DNA from: Neoarius graeffei
Taxonomy: Eukaryota > Chordata > Actinopteri > Siluriformes > Ariidae
DNA length: 64,000 nucleotides
Direction of reading: 5' to 3'
Assembly: GCF_027579695.1 (NCBI RefSeq)
Contig: NC_083596.1
Span: forward strand, 49,909,257 to 49,973,256
Positions 33,137 to 45,761 of the stretch are shown one piece after another. Position 1 is the first letter of the stretch, and every line of letters begins with the position of its first letter. The notes under the pieces are model-generated. The model worked only from the letters and a program-made list of their open reading frames with translations. It ran no database searches and had not been told where the DNA came from. Position numbers and translations under genes: made by a program.

Positions 33137-33417
33137 GTGATATAAGTGCACATTGTGTAATACATCTTTACTCTCATTTCCTCTAATTTGTGTGCTTCTG
33201 TCACTGCAACCCAACACGACATCACCTGCTTACAAAAACAGCTTCCAGCTTGTGTGAAACAGTTTGAGAGTTCATTATGGAAATGGAGGTTTAACTGCTT
33301 TACATCAGCAATACACACTGCACACACATTGGTACACACTACAGACAACACACACAACATGAAGTATTATTAACACAAATACTTGAGATGTATATCATCA
33401 GAACAAGAACTGGAAGG

Positions 33418-34310
33418 TGCGTTGGTCTGAATCTGGAAACCAGAGTCTGAATCCAGAATTAAAATAGCAAATCTGAATTGAAATTGAAAGCTGAAACTAA
33501 AACTAGATCTGTGACCAGAATCTGAATCAGTCGACAAATCAGAATCGGGCTGAAATGATGAACTAGAATATGTGTTGGTACCTGAATCGGGTTCAAAATA
33601 GCGAATAAGAATCTGAATTTAAATCGGAATTGGGAGTTGAATCAGAATTGAAATTTGCTTAGCATGTGAACATGAATGTGAATTCTGAAAAAAGAACCAG
33701 AATCTGTCTCAGAATGAGAATTGTAATTTGAATCAGGCTGAATTGGGAAACCAGGATCTGAATTGGAAGCTGAATCAGAATTGTTTTCAGATGAATTAGA
33801 ATCTGACTCTGAATCAGTATTCAGAACTAACATCAGAACATGAATCGGAGTCTGACCCTGAACCAGAATGGCTGAAAAAGGAATCAGGATCAAGATCAGA
33901 ATTTGAATCTGACTCGGAAACTGAATGTATGTCAAGATTAGAATTTGAACGAGGATCTTAATCTGGATCGGACCGAACAAGAAAACTGAATCTGAGTTGG
34001 CATCCAGATGAGACTCGTGAAGTGGAGTCGGAACCTGAATTGGAAGCTGAATCAGATTTGGTATTGGTTTCAGCATATGAATAAGAATCTGAATTTGAAT
34101 CTGAATTATATTCAGAACTGGAACCAGAATATGAATTGGAATCTGAATGTGAATCAGAATTGAATGCTCCACAAAGGGAATCAGGATCTGAATCATGAAA
34201 CCTAAATCTGAGTTGCTGTCTGAATCAGAATCCAAATGGTAAATAAGAATATGAATTTGAATCTGAATCAGTCTCTGAATCAATAGCCAAGGGGAAAAAA
34301 GACAGATTCA
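33418..34310. repeat. degenerate GAATCTGAATCAGAATTG array
   Basis: About 890 bp of imperfect hexamer-based repeat (GAATCT/GAATCA/GAATTG). A 213-codon open frame on the minus strand encodes only Ile/Gln- and Asp/Ser-rich repeats and is a by-product. Confidence 0.85.
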
Positions 34311-34438
34311 GGTTTGGAATTAGAAATGGAAAAAAAGTTTAATAAACGGAATAGCAGGAACATTAAAAATTAGATCAATAATATGTTTTTTTTCAGTGTG
34401 AACAGAATACAGAATGTTCTGAGATAATCAATTATTGA

Positions 34439-34439
<1 letters not shown>

Positions 34440-34480
<41 letters not shown>
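34440..34480. repeat. (GT)n microsatellite
   Basis: About 19 GT units followed by GCGTGAG. Confidence 0.95.
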
Positions 34481-34483
<3 letters not shown>

Positions 34484-34720
34484 AGCAGGGGGGAGCGGGG
34501 TGCTGACAAATGTCCTGCTGTTCAGTACCACTTCCTCAATTTGAACGCATCCACTTCCTGTATTTTGATCATGCCATGGTAATCTTGGGTGATTCATCAG
34601 CTAGCGACCATCGCCATGGAGACCAGCTTCTCTCTCAGCCTCGATAACAGTGTGTCCTTAGTGAGGACAGACCAGAGCAGCGTTCTCTATTAACAGGGGC
34701 TAATCTGGATTAGCTGGCTT

Positions 34721-34726
<6 letters not shown>

Positions 34727-34768
<42 letters not shown>
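34727..34768. repeat. (CA)n microsatellite
   Basis: About 20 CA units. Confidence 0.95.
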
Positions 34769-34769
<1 letters not shown>

Positions 34770-35029
34770 GAGATCGGTGCTGCATAAGAAGATTGTGAGC
34801 ATGCAGTGATATCAGTGATGTAGCAAAGTGGGCGTGGCTAAACCAACACAATAAAATGCATATACTGTTTTCATTATGATGCTGAAATAACCAAGCTCTG
34901 AGATTAACCCAAAACTCTTCCTCTGACTATATAATGGATTTTGCATTTTAAAGAAAAGGGTCTGGGCTATCTAGCTCTGTTCGAACTGGGGGGGAGCTAA
35001 AGTCTGTCCTGGAAAAATGGCAACAGAAC

Positions 35030-35398
35030 CTCTCATCTCATTATCTCTAGCCGCTTTATCCTGTTCTACAGGGTCGCAAGCGAGCTGGAGCCTATCCCAG
35101 CTGACTACGGGCGAGAGGCGGGGTACACCCTGGACAAGTCACCAGGTCATCACAGAGCTGACACATAGACACAGACAACCATTCACACTCACACCTACGG
35201 TCAATTTAGAGTCACCAGTTAACCTAACCTGCATGTCTTTGGACTGTGGGGGAAACCAGAGCACCCGGAGGAAACCCACGCGGACACGGGGAGAACATGC
35301 AAACTCTGCACAGAAAGGCCCTCGCCGGCCACGGGGCTCGAACCTGGACCTTCTTGCTGTGAGGCGACAGCGCTAACCACTACACCACCGTGCCGCCC
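35030..35398 (-). mobile_element. tRNA-derived SINE, copy 8
   Basis: Reverse copy with a perfect 10-bp TSD, GCAACAGAAC, at 35020-35029 and 35399-35408. Confidence 0.92.
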
Positions 35399-35408
35399 GC
35401 AACAGAAC

Positions 35409-36835
35409 TTGAAACAACAAAATCCATCAACACATGTATTGTATTTTTACATTGTTCAAGAAATCCAAATCCTAGATGCTTTAATGATGCAAATATACAA
35501 GCAACCCAACGTCATTCCCCACCCCTTCACCCGACTATGCTTTCATTTGCATATTGGAACCTGACTGGTTCTTATATTTTATGATGCAATTACACAGTCT
35601 TGTCATGTCAGGGTCAATCGATAGATATTTAATAGAGTTTTAGGGTTTTCAGCTCCACCTCCTCTATTTTCCCTCCAGGCTCAAATTAACTCTCCGAAAA
35701 GGAGTGAATGAGAAAACAAGTTTACAAGGACTCAAGATTTCATGAGCAAAAGTAATGCTTTTTCAAACACTGAAAAGTTTCAGATGCTCCTTGTGAGACA
35801 ATTGTAATCCTCGGCGTTATTTACGCTGGAGACGCCACTGTTTGTCGTGGCTCATTTCATTCCCATGACATTTTTGAAAGCCTTTAGTCAGCTGAACTTA
35901 ATAATGAATAAAGTTAACATGCTAACAAGTTTACAGTTCCTCATAATCCCTCTCAAGGAAGGACATAACGCCATCTTCTTGGATCTATAATTCTTGACAT
36001 TTGGGTGTTTGGACAAGTCAAGTAAGGTACTTTATTTAGTCTTGGTATCTTTGTTTATCAATTGTTTACAAATTAGTTTTGTGATGGTGGGGGCATAACT
36101 TGGAGAACGCTACTATATTGTTTCATAGATAGCAATAACTTCGCTAGCTATCATAGCAGTAACTAACTTAGCAATATGTTTCATGTGTTTTAGTGTTAGC
36201 TCGTTAATGTGAATGGGTTTACTCATTTCTCACAAAAGAACACTGGACAACATGGAGAATTTTTAGTGGATGGTAAGACTAGTTTATTAATAAATAATTT
36301 GGGGGCTGATGATGGATGTTGTTTCTCCCATCTCTTGCCTTGTTGATGATATCGGCACTGATGTCAACATTACTTGTTGCTATTGTGCTGCAATATGGCA
36401 TGAAGAAGCGATATCTAAAGGTGTAACACCATTTCAGTATTTCGGAAAACACACATATGTGGTGTTCTTTATAGATAGACATAACTTGTCATCGACATGT
36501 CAGAAATGTGGCTTTTATAAACCTTTTATTGTTTTACATGACAGTGACTTTCAAAACACGATAGAATAAAAGACGCAAATGTATTTATCATGACGCATTA
36601 TGTCATCCATGTAAGAAGGTTAAAGGTAGACTGCCTTTCAGATTTTTCAAGTTTAGGTCATAAAAAGAATTTTCCTTGAGACCCGGTTATTTTTGTTTAG
36701 TGGAACGAAAGCTACTGAATTTGAATCACAGACTTCCAATTTTATTAGTTTTTTTTTTTTTAATAGAACAATTAATGAATTTAGGGCCACGTGACCGCTA
36801 CTTTTTTCCTGCTTCGCCACGACCCAATTCAAGAT
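35409..36835. other. unassigned DNA
   Basis: No gene or named repeat can be supported. An 86-codon frame at 36309-36569 contains CxxC pairs but no recognised domain and no splice context. Confidence 0.3.
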
Positions 36836-39800
36836 TGTCAGTAAACCCGCTGAGGAGACTACTAACATGGACTACAATTCCCAAGACACACAGCGCCCTC
36901 TATCTCCGGCTTACTGAATCTCAGCTGTCACCCATTTCCTCAACCACTGGTCTCCCTACTTAAACTCCCCAAACACTCACTTCCCTGTGACGTATCGTCC
37001 TGTTTATCCAGACATAACAAGCCTTGTATCTTTCCTGACTGTTTCTTGTGTTTCTGATCTTTTGCGTCCTGTTTCCAGTTTTCACTCTTTGTCTTTCCTA
37101 GTCTAAGTTGTTCGCCAATCGCCCGACCTGTGCTTGCCTTCTCGACTCTGATTTCTGATTAGTGTTTTGGCTTTGTTGACAGTCTGCACTCTCCCTTCCT
37201 CCGTGCATATCTCTGTAAGTGCCTGCATTCTAACAGGATACTTCACCTACATGGAGGTAGCGGAGAATATGAAGCGGAATGCTTTGAACACGCAGGGGCA
37301 TTTGCTTGGAGAACATCAACAGATGCTCGCCGATCACAACACCAGGATGACACAGCTCGCAACTGTGATGTCGCAAGCCCTCCAAGCACGCTCCGAGCCT
37401 CCTCCCAGCTCAGCACTACAGCTCCGGAGAAATTTGCCAGAAAAACTATCACCTGTAAAGGTTTCCTTCTCCAATGTTCTATGTATGTCGCCACCATGCC
37501 TACCTTATCTGACGAGCATAAAATAGCTAAATTCCTAACCTTTCTCTCTGGCAAAGTGCTCCGCTGGGCTACTGCAGTTTGGAACAAGGGTGACAAGCCA
37601 ACCACTTCATATGAGCACTTCCTCTCGTTGTTCAAGCGAGTCTTCGATTACGAACCAGAGGGGATTGAGGTCGGTGAAAGTCTGCTCGCCAGTTCCCAAG
37701 GCTCAAGAAGTGTGGCAGAGTATGCGCTGGACTTTCAGACACTAGCAGCTGCTAGTGGGTGGAACAACCCAGTCCTCAAGGCAGTGTTCTGTCACGGTCT
37801 GCATCCTGAAGTGGTCAGTGAACTAGCCTGCAGAGACGAGAATCTCATCTTGGACGCCCTCATTGATTTAGCCATCCGCATTGACCAACTACTAAAGCGC
37901 TGACCCTCTCTCCACGACTGCCCCAAGTCATTGCAGCCCTCTGTGGACAACACGCCTATGGAAATATCTCGCACCAGGTTAACCCAGGCCGAGCGGACTA
38001 GGCGTCATCGGGAGGGCTTGTGTATCTACTATGGGAGCGCCGAACATGACATCCGACATTGTCCATCCGCCCTGTCTGTGAATCTCCAGTAGAAACACCA
38101 GCAGAATCTACGTTCCCGGTGAGAGTAGTTAAATCTAAGTCCTTTGAGATTCCTGTAATGCTAAGGGTAGCGTCCACCACCTATACTCTCTCTGCTTTCA
38201 TTGACTCAGGGGCAGAGGGGAACTTCATTAACCAGGCCGTTGTACAGAAGCTCAACCTGCCAACCACTCCTCTGTACAGCGTGCTCAGCATTAAAGCCAT
38301 CGACAGAGGACCTATAGGCGATGGACTCATCACAACATGCATTCAAACCATCCAGCTACAAGTTGGAGTGTTACACAAAGAGGACATCTCCCTGTATGTT
38401 ACCACTACCGTCAACCATGACATAGTCCTTGGGTATCCCTGGCTACAGCTGCACGACCCTCTGATCTCATGGCATAGTAAGGAACTTCTACAGTGGTCCT
38501 CCACATGTTTCAAGAGCTGCATTTCTCATCCCCAAGTCCTAGTGTCATCCACGTCCATAGAAAGTCCTCAACTAGACTCCATAGAAAATGTGCCTGAATG
38601 CTATCAGGAACTATCCGAGGTCTTCAGTAAAGGGAAGGCTTGCGGGCTACCCCCACACCGGCCATATGACTGCGCTATCGACTTGCTGCCTGGTATATCT
38701 CCTCCCCACGGACATATCTACCCCTTGTCTCAGAAGGAACAGAGCGCCATGGAGGAGTACATTCAGGAGGCCCTGAAGCAAGGGGATATCTGCCCTTCCA
38801 AGTCCCCTGCATTGGCCGGTTTCTTTTTCGTAGAGAAATGAGGGGGTGGACTCAGGCCTTGTATTGATTACCGAGGTCTTAATCAGGTCATGGTGAAATA
38901 TCCCTATCCTCTTCCCCTGGTCCCGTCAGCATTAGAGCAACTCAGAGCCGCACGAATCTTTTCCGAGCTAGACCCGTGCAGCGCCTACAACCTGATCCGG
39001 ATCCGTAAAGGTGACGAATGAAAAACGGCTTTCAGCACAACCACGGGACACTTTGAATACCGGGTAATGCCGTATGGCCTTTCTTTGGCTCCCAGCTTGT
39101 TCCAGTGTCTGATAAATGACGTGCTACGGGACATGCTGGGGTAATATGCCATAGCCTACATAGATGACATCTTGATTTATTCCACGGATATCACAAGCCA
39201 CTTGGTACACGTCAGAACCATTCTCCAGTGTCTACTGGAGAACCATCTGTATGTAAAAGAAGATAAATGTGAATTTCATAAGAACAAGATCTTGTTCCTC
39301 AGCCATGTCATCAGTGCTGAAAGTGGAAGCATGGGATTCATCCAAGGTATCAGCCGTCACATCCTGGCCTGTCCCCAACTCGATCAAGGAGCTTCAAAGA
39401 TTCTTGGGCCTTGCCAACTTCTGCTATCATTTCATCCGAGGGTTCAGTTCTCTGGCGGCACCACTAACCGCTTTGCTGAAGAAGGGCCCCAAGCGCCTAG
39501 GCTGGAACTTGGTGGCAGAGGAAGCCTTCAGGAAGCTCAAGTCAGCCTTCACTTCGGCCCCAATACTCCAACATCCCGATCCCACCAAGCCATTCATTGT
39601 AGAAGTGGAGGCATCAGACATAAGCGTAGGGGGCATCCTCTCCCAACGCTTGGGGGGAAAAACAGAAGTTGCATCCTGTGACTTTCTTTTTGAAGAAATT
39701 GTCATCAGCAGAAAGGAATTACGATGTGGGAAACAAAGAATTGCTTGCCATTAAGCTAGCCCTTGAGGAGTGGAGACACTGGCTAGAGGGAGCCAATCAC

Positions 39801-42128
39801 CCTTTCGTTATCCTCACTGACCATAAGAACTTGAAATATCTCCAGAAAGCTAAACGATTAAACCCACATCAGGCCAGGTGGGCTCTATTCCTTACATGGT
39901 TCAATTTCACTATTTCATTCCACCTGGGTTCCAAGAACGCTAAGGCAGATGCCCTATCCAGAACGTTTGGCTCATCACAGCACGACTCATCCACTCAGCC
40001 TGTCCTTCCTCCACAGTGTTTCATAAGGTCTATTACCTGGGAACTGGACACGGAGATAAAGAACCCACAGGTCCGTCCTATCCATCTCCCGCCAAGCCTC
40101 CTCTATGTACCTAAGCATCTTCGTAGCCGACTAATCACCTGGGCACACTCATCTCCAGCTACGGGACACCCAGGCAGTCAACGCACCCACCAAATGCTAA
40201 GAACTAAGTGTTGATGGGAAAACATGCTCACGGAGTTTAACCAGTTCATCGCTTCATGTTTGGAATGTGCTCAAGCAAAGGTCCCTAGGCACCCCCCCAC
40301 CCACCCCCCCGCCTGCAAGTTATGCCCCCTCCCGGTTCCTCAAAGGCCCTGGTCACACTGAGCCATAGACTTCATCACAGACTTACCTCCCTCCCAAGGC
40401 AATACAACCATCATGGTGACCATTGACTGTTTCTCCAAGGCTCTCAAGCTCATCCCCCTGCCAGATATCCCCACGGCTGCACAAACCGTGGAATTGCTAT
40501 TTCAACAAGTCTTTAGGTACTATGGCATCCCTGAGGACATAGTAAGTGACTGGGGTCCCCAGTTCATCTCACGTTTCTGGTCCAACTTCATGGAGAGATT
40601 GGGAGTATCGGTAAGTCTCACCTCCAGCTATCATCCCCAGTCTAATGGCCAAGTAGAAAAAGCAACTCAATCAGGAGATCAGCTGCTTCCTGAGGATATA
40701 CTGCATGTGCAACCAGGGGGACTGGGCGTGCTTTCTCCCTTGGGCCGAGTATGCACAGAACTCGCTAAAACACTCAGCTACCCAGTTAACACCTTTCCAG
40801 TGCATACTCGGCTACCAGCCACCCCTGTTCCCTTGGGACTACATGCCCTGTCAAGTACAAGCAGTCAACGACTGGTTTTCATGCAGCCAAACTGTCTGGG
40901 AAGAGGTTCACCAGCGCCTTGAATCAGTGTGTGCCAAGTACAAGGAATATGCGGACAAACATAGAGGTGAGACTCCAAACTTTTCCCCTGGCGACTGAGT
41001 ATGGGTGGCCACAAAAAACCAGAGGGCACTAAACACATGCATAAAGCTCCAACCTGGCTACATTGGGCTATTCAAAGTGCTACGCTGTATCAATGACGTA
41101 TCGTACCGCCTGGAATTACCCCCTCACAGCTGAGTAGCTCCAACCTTCCACGTATCCCAACTAAAGCCTGCCATTTTTGGGCCTCTTGCCAGCAACACAC
41201 CAGCCCAGGAGCACACAACTCTTGACCTCGAGGGAGAACCCATATAACAGGTCAACAAAATCCTCGACTCAAGGCGAAGAGGAGGACAGATCGAGTACCT
41301 GATTGATTGGGAGGGATATGGACCAGAGCAACAAAGTTGGGTCAAGAAGAAAGACATCCTGGATCCCCTGTTAAAGCAGCAATTCCACGCCCAACACCCC
41401 GACAAACCAGCATCCAGAGGTAGAGGTTGTCCAAGAAAGAATATAGCTCCCGGAGGTAGCTCCTTGGGGGGGGGGGGGGTTCCTCATCTCATTATCTCTA
41501 GCCGCTTTATCCTGCTCTACAGGGTCGCAGGCAAGCTGGAGCCTATCCCAGCTGACTACGGGTGAAAGGCGGGGTACACCCTGGACAAGTCGCCAGGTCA
41601 TCACAGGGCTGACACATAGACAACCATTCACACTCACATTCACACCTACGGTCAATTTAGAGTCACCAGTTAACCTAACCTGCATGTCTTTGGACTGTGG
41701 GGGAAACCGGAGCGCCCAGAGGAAACCCACGCGGACACGGGGAGAACATGCAAACTCCACACAGAAGGGCCCTTGCCGGCCACGGGGCTCAAACCCGGAC
41801 CTTCTTGCTGTGAGGCGACAGCGCTAACCACTACACCACCATACCGCCCAGGGGGGTTCTGTCAGTAAACCCACTGAAGAGACTACTAACATGGACTACA
41901 ATTCCCAAGACACACAGCGCCCTCTATCTCCGGCTTACTGAATGTCAGCTGTCACCCATTTCCTCAGTCACCGGTCTCCCTACTTAAACTCCCCAAACAT
42001 TCACTTCCCTGCGAAGTATCATTCTGCTTATCCAGACATAACAAGCCTTGTATCTTTCCTGACTGTTTCTCGTGTTTCTGACCTTTTGCTTCCTGTTTCC
42101 AGTTTTCGCTCTTTGTCTTTCCTAGTCT
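36836..42128 (+). mobile_element. Ty3/gypsy LTR retrotransposon, chromovirus-like, broken
   Basis: LTR-like ends start TGTCAGTAAACCC at 36836 and 41860; the right one is cut short at about 42128 (269 bp shared). The shared parts differ at roughly 6 percent of sites, so the copy is moderately old. Parts in order: gag-like region (about 37250-37900), aspartic protease (about 38080-38500), reverse transcriptase (about 38680-39330), RNase H (about 39400-40000), integrase (about 40200-40990) and a C-terminal chromodomain (about 41240-41400). The order and chromodomain place it in the Ty3/gypsy chromoviruses. The coding part is broken in roughly ten places and cannot be active. A SINE sits between its purine tract and right LTR. 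Confidence 0.9.
41483..41849 (-). mobile_element. tRNA-derived SINE, copy 9, inside the LTR element
   Basis: Reverse copy inserted at the G-rich tract just before the right LTR, with GGGGGGTTC on both sides as TSD. It is younger than the LTR element. Confidence 0.9.
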
Positions 42129-42274
42129 TTACAAGGGGTGCCAATAATTGTAGAAAGCATACTTATTTAATGGTGGCTACAATGTACAAGGGTTATAGTT
42201 CAGGGTTAGGGTTTGGGTTATAGTTCTGGGTTTGGGTTATAGTTCAGGGTTAGGGTTTGGGTTATAGTTCAAGG

Positions 42275-43478
42275 CATGGGCGCTGCCAGGGGGGGAAAGG
42301 TTCGAACAATTCTAGGGGCCCCGCACTGCCATGGGGCCCTTTAAGGGGCTGATAATATGCTTTTAATGATTTTAATAAGACTTTTGAAATAACAACAATG
42401 CAATATTCCATCTGGTAAAATGAGCTAATTGAACAAGGTTGTCTATTTCTTGAGTTCTTCAACATATTGTCATTTAACCCTCCCCCTTTTGTGAAATGGT
42501 ACGGTCCACTTCTGGTAGAAGCGCGATGCGTTAAATCTGTGTGCTGATCAGTGCAACGCTACTTGCTGCTGTGTCACGGTGCAGCAGCCAGCCAGCCAGC
42601 AGTGGAGAGCGTACAGTCTATGATCGCTAAATATGAAGAGTGGCTGTCAAAAACGTAAAGAAAGGCAGCTGAAAGCTGAGAGGGACCGGAGAGGCAGGCA
42701 ACTGGTCACTCAGTTTTTCCCAAAGAAAGGTAGCTATCGCTCACGTGTGTGTTCAAAATATTAGCGAATGGTAAATGAACAGTATGAACGTGGTTGGATT
42801 AGCCTATCAAGAGAACACTTTTACAGTTTGTACAATGACATTTTTTCCATTTTAATAACTGAACTGACTTGTGTGATAAACAAGATGAAATATTACGTTA
42901 TGCTGGTGCTAATAACTAGTGCTAATAACCAGTTTCATAACTAATGGGGTGCCCTAAATATGCACAGATTCAGCCTCAGGGCGACCTCCGCCCTACCAAA
43001 CCACTGAACCCCCCTTTGGAGAAGGAGGTAAGCAGCAATACAACCCATAAATGCTTTAGGATTGAAGTTTTTAATGAGCAAGCGCCATATACAGTTTGCT
43101 AGATTAAAGTGTTGCTAATAACAGACACCAGTCAATTCCATAGGTATTTTGATGCTGGGTAGAAAACTTTTTCTATGATTTATTAGCAGTCACATCACAC
43201 ATTTCACTACCAATTGTCCTAGCACAAGAAGGCATGTGGCAAAATCTTGAATTTTCATTTGTGATTGTAAATGCATCAGAATTAGTCACTGACCAGTTTT
43301 CATCTAGTCCCTGGTAAGTTAATACATAAAATGTAATAACAAAGTCACAAACTCAAGGTCCATGGGCTATCAAAAGTCAAATAATGACAATAGTGCAATT
43401 GTGACGAGGATGGGCAAAGTTGAGGGGGCCCAAAATTCTGATCTTTCATGGGGCCCAAAATTTCTGGCGGCGCCCCTG
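42275..43478. mobile_element. hAT-superfamily transposon, second element, non-autonomous
   Basis: The 1.2 kb element has inverted ends (CATGGGCGCTGCCAG on the left; CAGGGGCGCCGCCAG as the reverse complement of the right) and a perfect 8-bp TSD, GTTCAAGG, at 42267-42274 and 43479-43486. It retains a transposase N-terminal fragment at 42633-42728. Confidence 0.85.
42633..42728 (+). pseudogene. hAT transposase N-terminal fragment (KSGCQKR-type)
   Basis: Encodes MKSGCQKRKERQLKAERDRR and then TQFFPKK, after which a splice-donor-like GTAGC follows. Same N-terminal type as the fragment at 5908, in a different hAT subfamily. No catalytic region seen. Confidence 0.55.
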
Positions 43479-43884
43479 GTTCAAGGTTTGGGTTTGGGTT
43501 ATAGTTCAGGGTTTGGGTTTAGGTTATAGTTCAGGGTTAGGGTTTGGGTTATAGTTCAGGGTTTGGGTTATAGTTCAGGGTTTGGGTTTAGGTTATAGTT
43601 CAGGGTTAGGGTTTGGGTTATAGTTCAGGGTTTGGGTTTGGGTTATAGTTCAGGGACTGGGTTGGGGTTTGGGTTATAGTTCAGGGACTGGGTTAAGGTT
43701 AGGGTTTGGATGAGGGCTTCGGTTTGGGTTATCATTCAGGGTTAGGGTTTGGGTTAGGGTGTATCCTATATGGTTGGATGTGGGAAGAGTTGAACATCTG
43801 ACCGGGACCACATCCAGTTCCAACGCCTCTCTTTAAAATTCCAGTACTTTTCAAAACAAACTGTATAAAACAAAACAAACACCC

Positions 43885-43965
43885 ATAACTCTAATTATTT
43901 CTTCTTCTGCTTCTTCTTATTATTATTATTACTCCTCCTCCTACTACTACTACTACTAATAAATG
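43885..43965. repeat. (TTC/ATT/CTA)n trinucleotide repeats
   Basis: Short mixed trinucleotide runs immediately before the CpG-rich block. Confidence 0.8.
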
Positions 43966-43979
43966 GATTTACAGTGAAC

Positions 43980-44077
43980 CTGTTGCGCTCGTGACTTGAG
44001 TGACGTGATAACGGCAGTCTTGGCTCGTGCTCCCGGTTTCCAGACAGTGACGCTGTCCGCCATTCTCAGCCGGTGAC

Positions 44078-44112
<35 letters not shown>

Positions 44113-44463
44113 CAGCGTGTGCGCGCGTGGCCAGTCGTGCGCGCTCCCATCTTGTGACTCTGTACCGGTAAATCGGGACTTCTTCACTCCCTCACGCGCT
44201 CGGCTCGTTATTTATTTATTTAGCGAATGACGACAGGTGTTTAAAAAACAACCGTGCGCGTGTCAGCTTGAGTGTGAGCGCGCGCTGGGGAAAGAAAGAA
44301 GAAGAAAAAGGAAAAAAAAAGTGAACCGTGGAAGTGAAGTGAAGCCAGTGAGTCGCGCGCAGAAACGGTGCCGGTTATGTAACTTGGCGCTCGCGAGTGG
44401 ACCGGGTCAGAGCGACGCGGAGAAGCTCCGGTGTGAGTCGGGATCCGCTCGTCTCGCGCTCCG
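43980..44463 (+). promoter_or_regulatory. CpG-rich promoter and probable 5' non-coding exon ending at a GTGAGT donor
   Basis: Strongly CpG-rich, with GCGCGC words, a (GA)n run at about 44081-44110 and an AAGAAAGAAGAAG purine tract. It ends at the strong donor CTCCG/GTGAGTAGCG (44463/44464). No coding frame has family similarity, so it is probably a 5' UTR exon of a gene whose coding exons lie beyond 64 kb. The gene is unidentified. Confidence 0.45.
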
Positions 44464-44580
44464 GTGAGTAGCGCTGCGGTGTTTTCAGCGCGCGCTGTGC
44501 GGCTGCGGAGGAAAGCTGTTATCGCGTGCGCGAGCCGGACCGGTCTTCTTTCACGTGCATGGAAAAGCATCTCTCTTTCT

Positions 44581-44581
<1 letters not shown>

Positions 44582-44612
<31 letters not shown>
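44582..44612. repeat. (GT)n microsatellite
   Basis: About 14 GT units just downstream of the CpG-rich block; a (CTG)n/(TTG)n run follows at about 44731-44760. Confidence 0.95.
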
Positions 44613-44799
44613 TGCTTTCTGCTTTTTTTTTTAATTTTGTGAAACTTTTTTTTGAAACAAAACTTTACGTATAAAGTCAGAGCACGCGCGCTGCACGCAT
44701 CAGCTGTCGTCATTAATTGCTTTAACAGTGCTGCTGCTGCTGCTGCTGTTGTTGTTGTTGAGCAACTTTTCCAGGGTTCCACCTTCAATCCAGTACAAC

Positions 44800-45215
44800 C
44801 TACAGCATTCTGTCAAAGTAATACGTCATAAAGTCCGCCTGTAACCATGGCGACCGGCTTTGATACACTGATTGAGCAGCACATAACCAGCTTCTCTGTT
44901 ATCGTGACTCAACAGGACGCCATGTTCAGATTATTTTCCCTTGTTAGTGACCTAAATATCTTGTTTTAAAGTTTGTTATGAAAAGCGCTGCAGAGAAAAA
45001 TAAAGAAGTTATCAGTTACACAACACAGGCCTGAGACTTGGGTTGAGCAAGCTGCTGTGACGTCATGCCCCTGATTTCATGCTGAGCGCGTGCTGGGGGC
45101 GGGGTCATGCCATCCATGACGCATTTAACTCGGTTGACTGCATGACATTCTTGAAATGCTGACCACCCGTGTTACACCACTGATGTAAATGTCCAGCGGG
45201 TGGACACATCGTTCC
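44800..45215. other. non-coding stretch
   Basis: No exon or repeat recognised; presumed intron of the gene starting near 44 kb. Confidence 0.3.
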
Positions 45216-45219
45216 AGAA

Positions 45220-45761
45220 CACCGGTTCTCAAAGTGGGGTCCGTGGAACCCCCAAGGGCCTGTGAACAGAGGCGATTCTAGAGTCTGTTGTGGCCCCAAG
45301 CAAAAATTTCCAGGGGGCCCTTCTGACCAGTGTTCATCACCAATATGTTATAAATAATCTGACACCAACGAAAAAGGTATGAAACCAAAGTTTTTTAAAT
45401 TCCAAATGTGAAAATACAATGGTAAAGAACAATAAAAACAATAAAAAACAAAATAAATAAGCCCTCGGGCCCCGACTCTCGGGGGGGCCCCTGGACTAGG
45501 GGGCCCTAAGTAGTTGCCTGCCTTGCCTGTTCACAAGCTGCGCGTCTGCCTGTGAAGCATAGCGGGGGGGGGGGTTCAGTGTTGTTACTCTGATGGAAAT
45601 CAATGCCACATTATCAAAGTTTGAATAGTTTTCAGGGTCCAAGCGCCAAAGCCAAATCAGACCTCATGGGTTCTCCAAAAACATGATAAAAAAATCTAAA
45701 TCTTCAAGAGGTGCTGAAGGGTGAAGAGCTCCCTGGCAGCAAAAAGTTTTCAAGCCACTGG
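45220..45761. mobile_element. old hAT-type element with CAGTGG-like ends, interrupted by a younger hAT
   Basis: The left end CACCGGTTCTCAAAGT pairs with the reverse complement of the right end (CAGTGGCTTGAAAACTTT). Interior GTCCGTGGAACCCC is typical of Charlie-like non-autonomous hATs. The flanking 8-mers (TTCCAGAA, GCTTAGAA) match at five of eight positions, so it is old. Confidence 0.5.
45267..45548. mobile_element. 282-bp non-autonomous hAT nested in the older one
   Basis: Ends CAGAGGCG and (reverse) CAGACGCG, with a perfect 8-bp TSD, CCTGTGAA, at 45259-45266 and 45549-45556. The interior is GGGGCCC-rich. Confidence 0.75.

Larger units (their letters stand above)
42175..43765. repeat. telomere-like minisatellite, GGGTTATAGTTCAGGGTTAGGGTTT unit, split by a hAT
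   Basis: Units of about 25 bp mixing TTAGGG-like words with TATAGTTCA lie at 42175-42274 and 43479-43765. The two parts were one array before the hAT insertion. Confidence 0.85.

Noticed and set aside
33642-34283. 213-codon frame on the minus strand
   Set aside because: Degenerate GAATCT hexamer repeat; sequence is only Ile/Gln/Asp/Ser repeats.
36309-36569. 86-codon frame with CxxC pairs
   Set aside because: No recognised domain, no splice sites and no flanking gene structure.
37167-41405. Separate host genes within the 37-41 kb block
   Set aside because: All frames there are parts of one fossil Ty3/gypsy element in the usual order.
44237-44570. Frames through the CpG-rich block near 44 kb
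   Set aside because: Arg/Ala/Ser-rich translations typical of CpG islands; a 5' UTR exon explains the region better.
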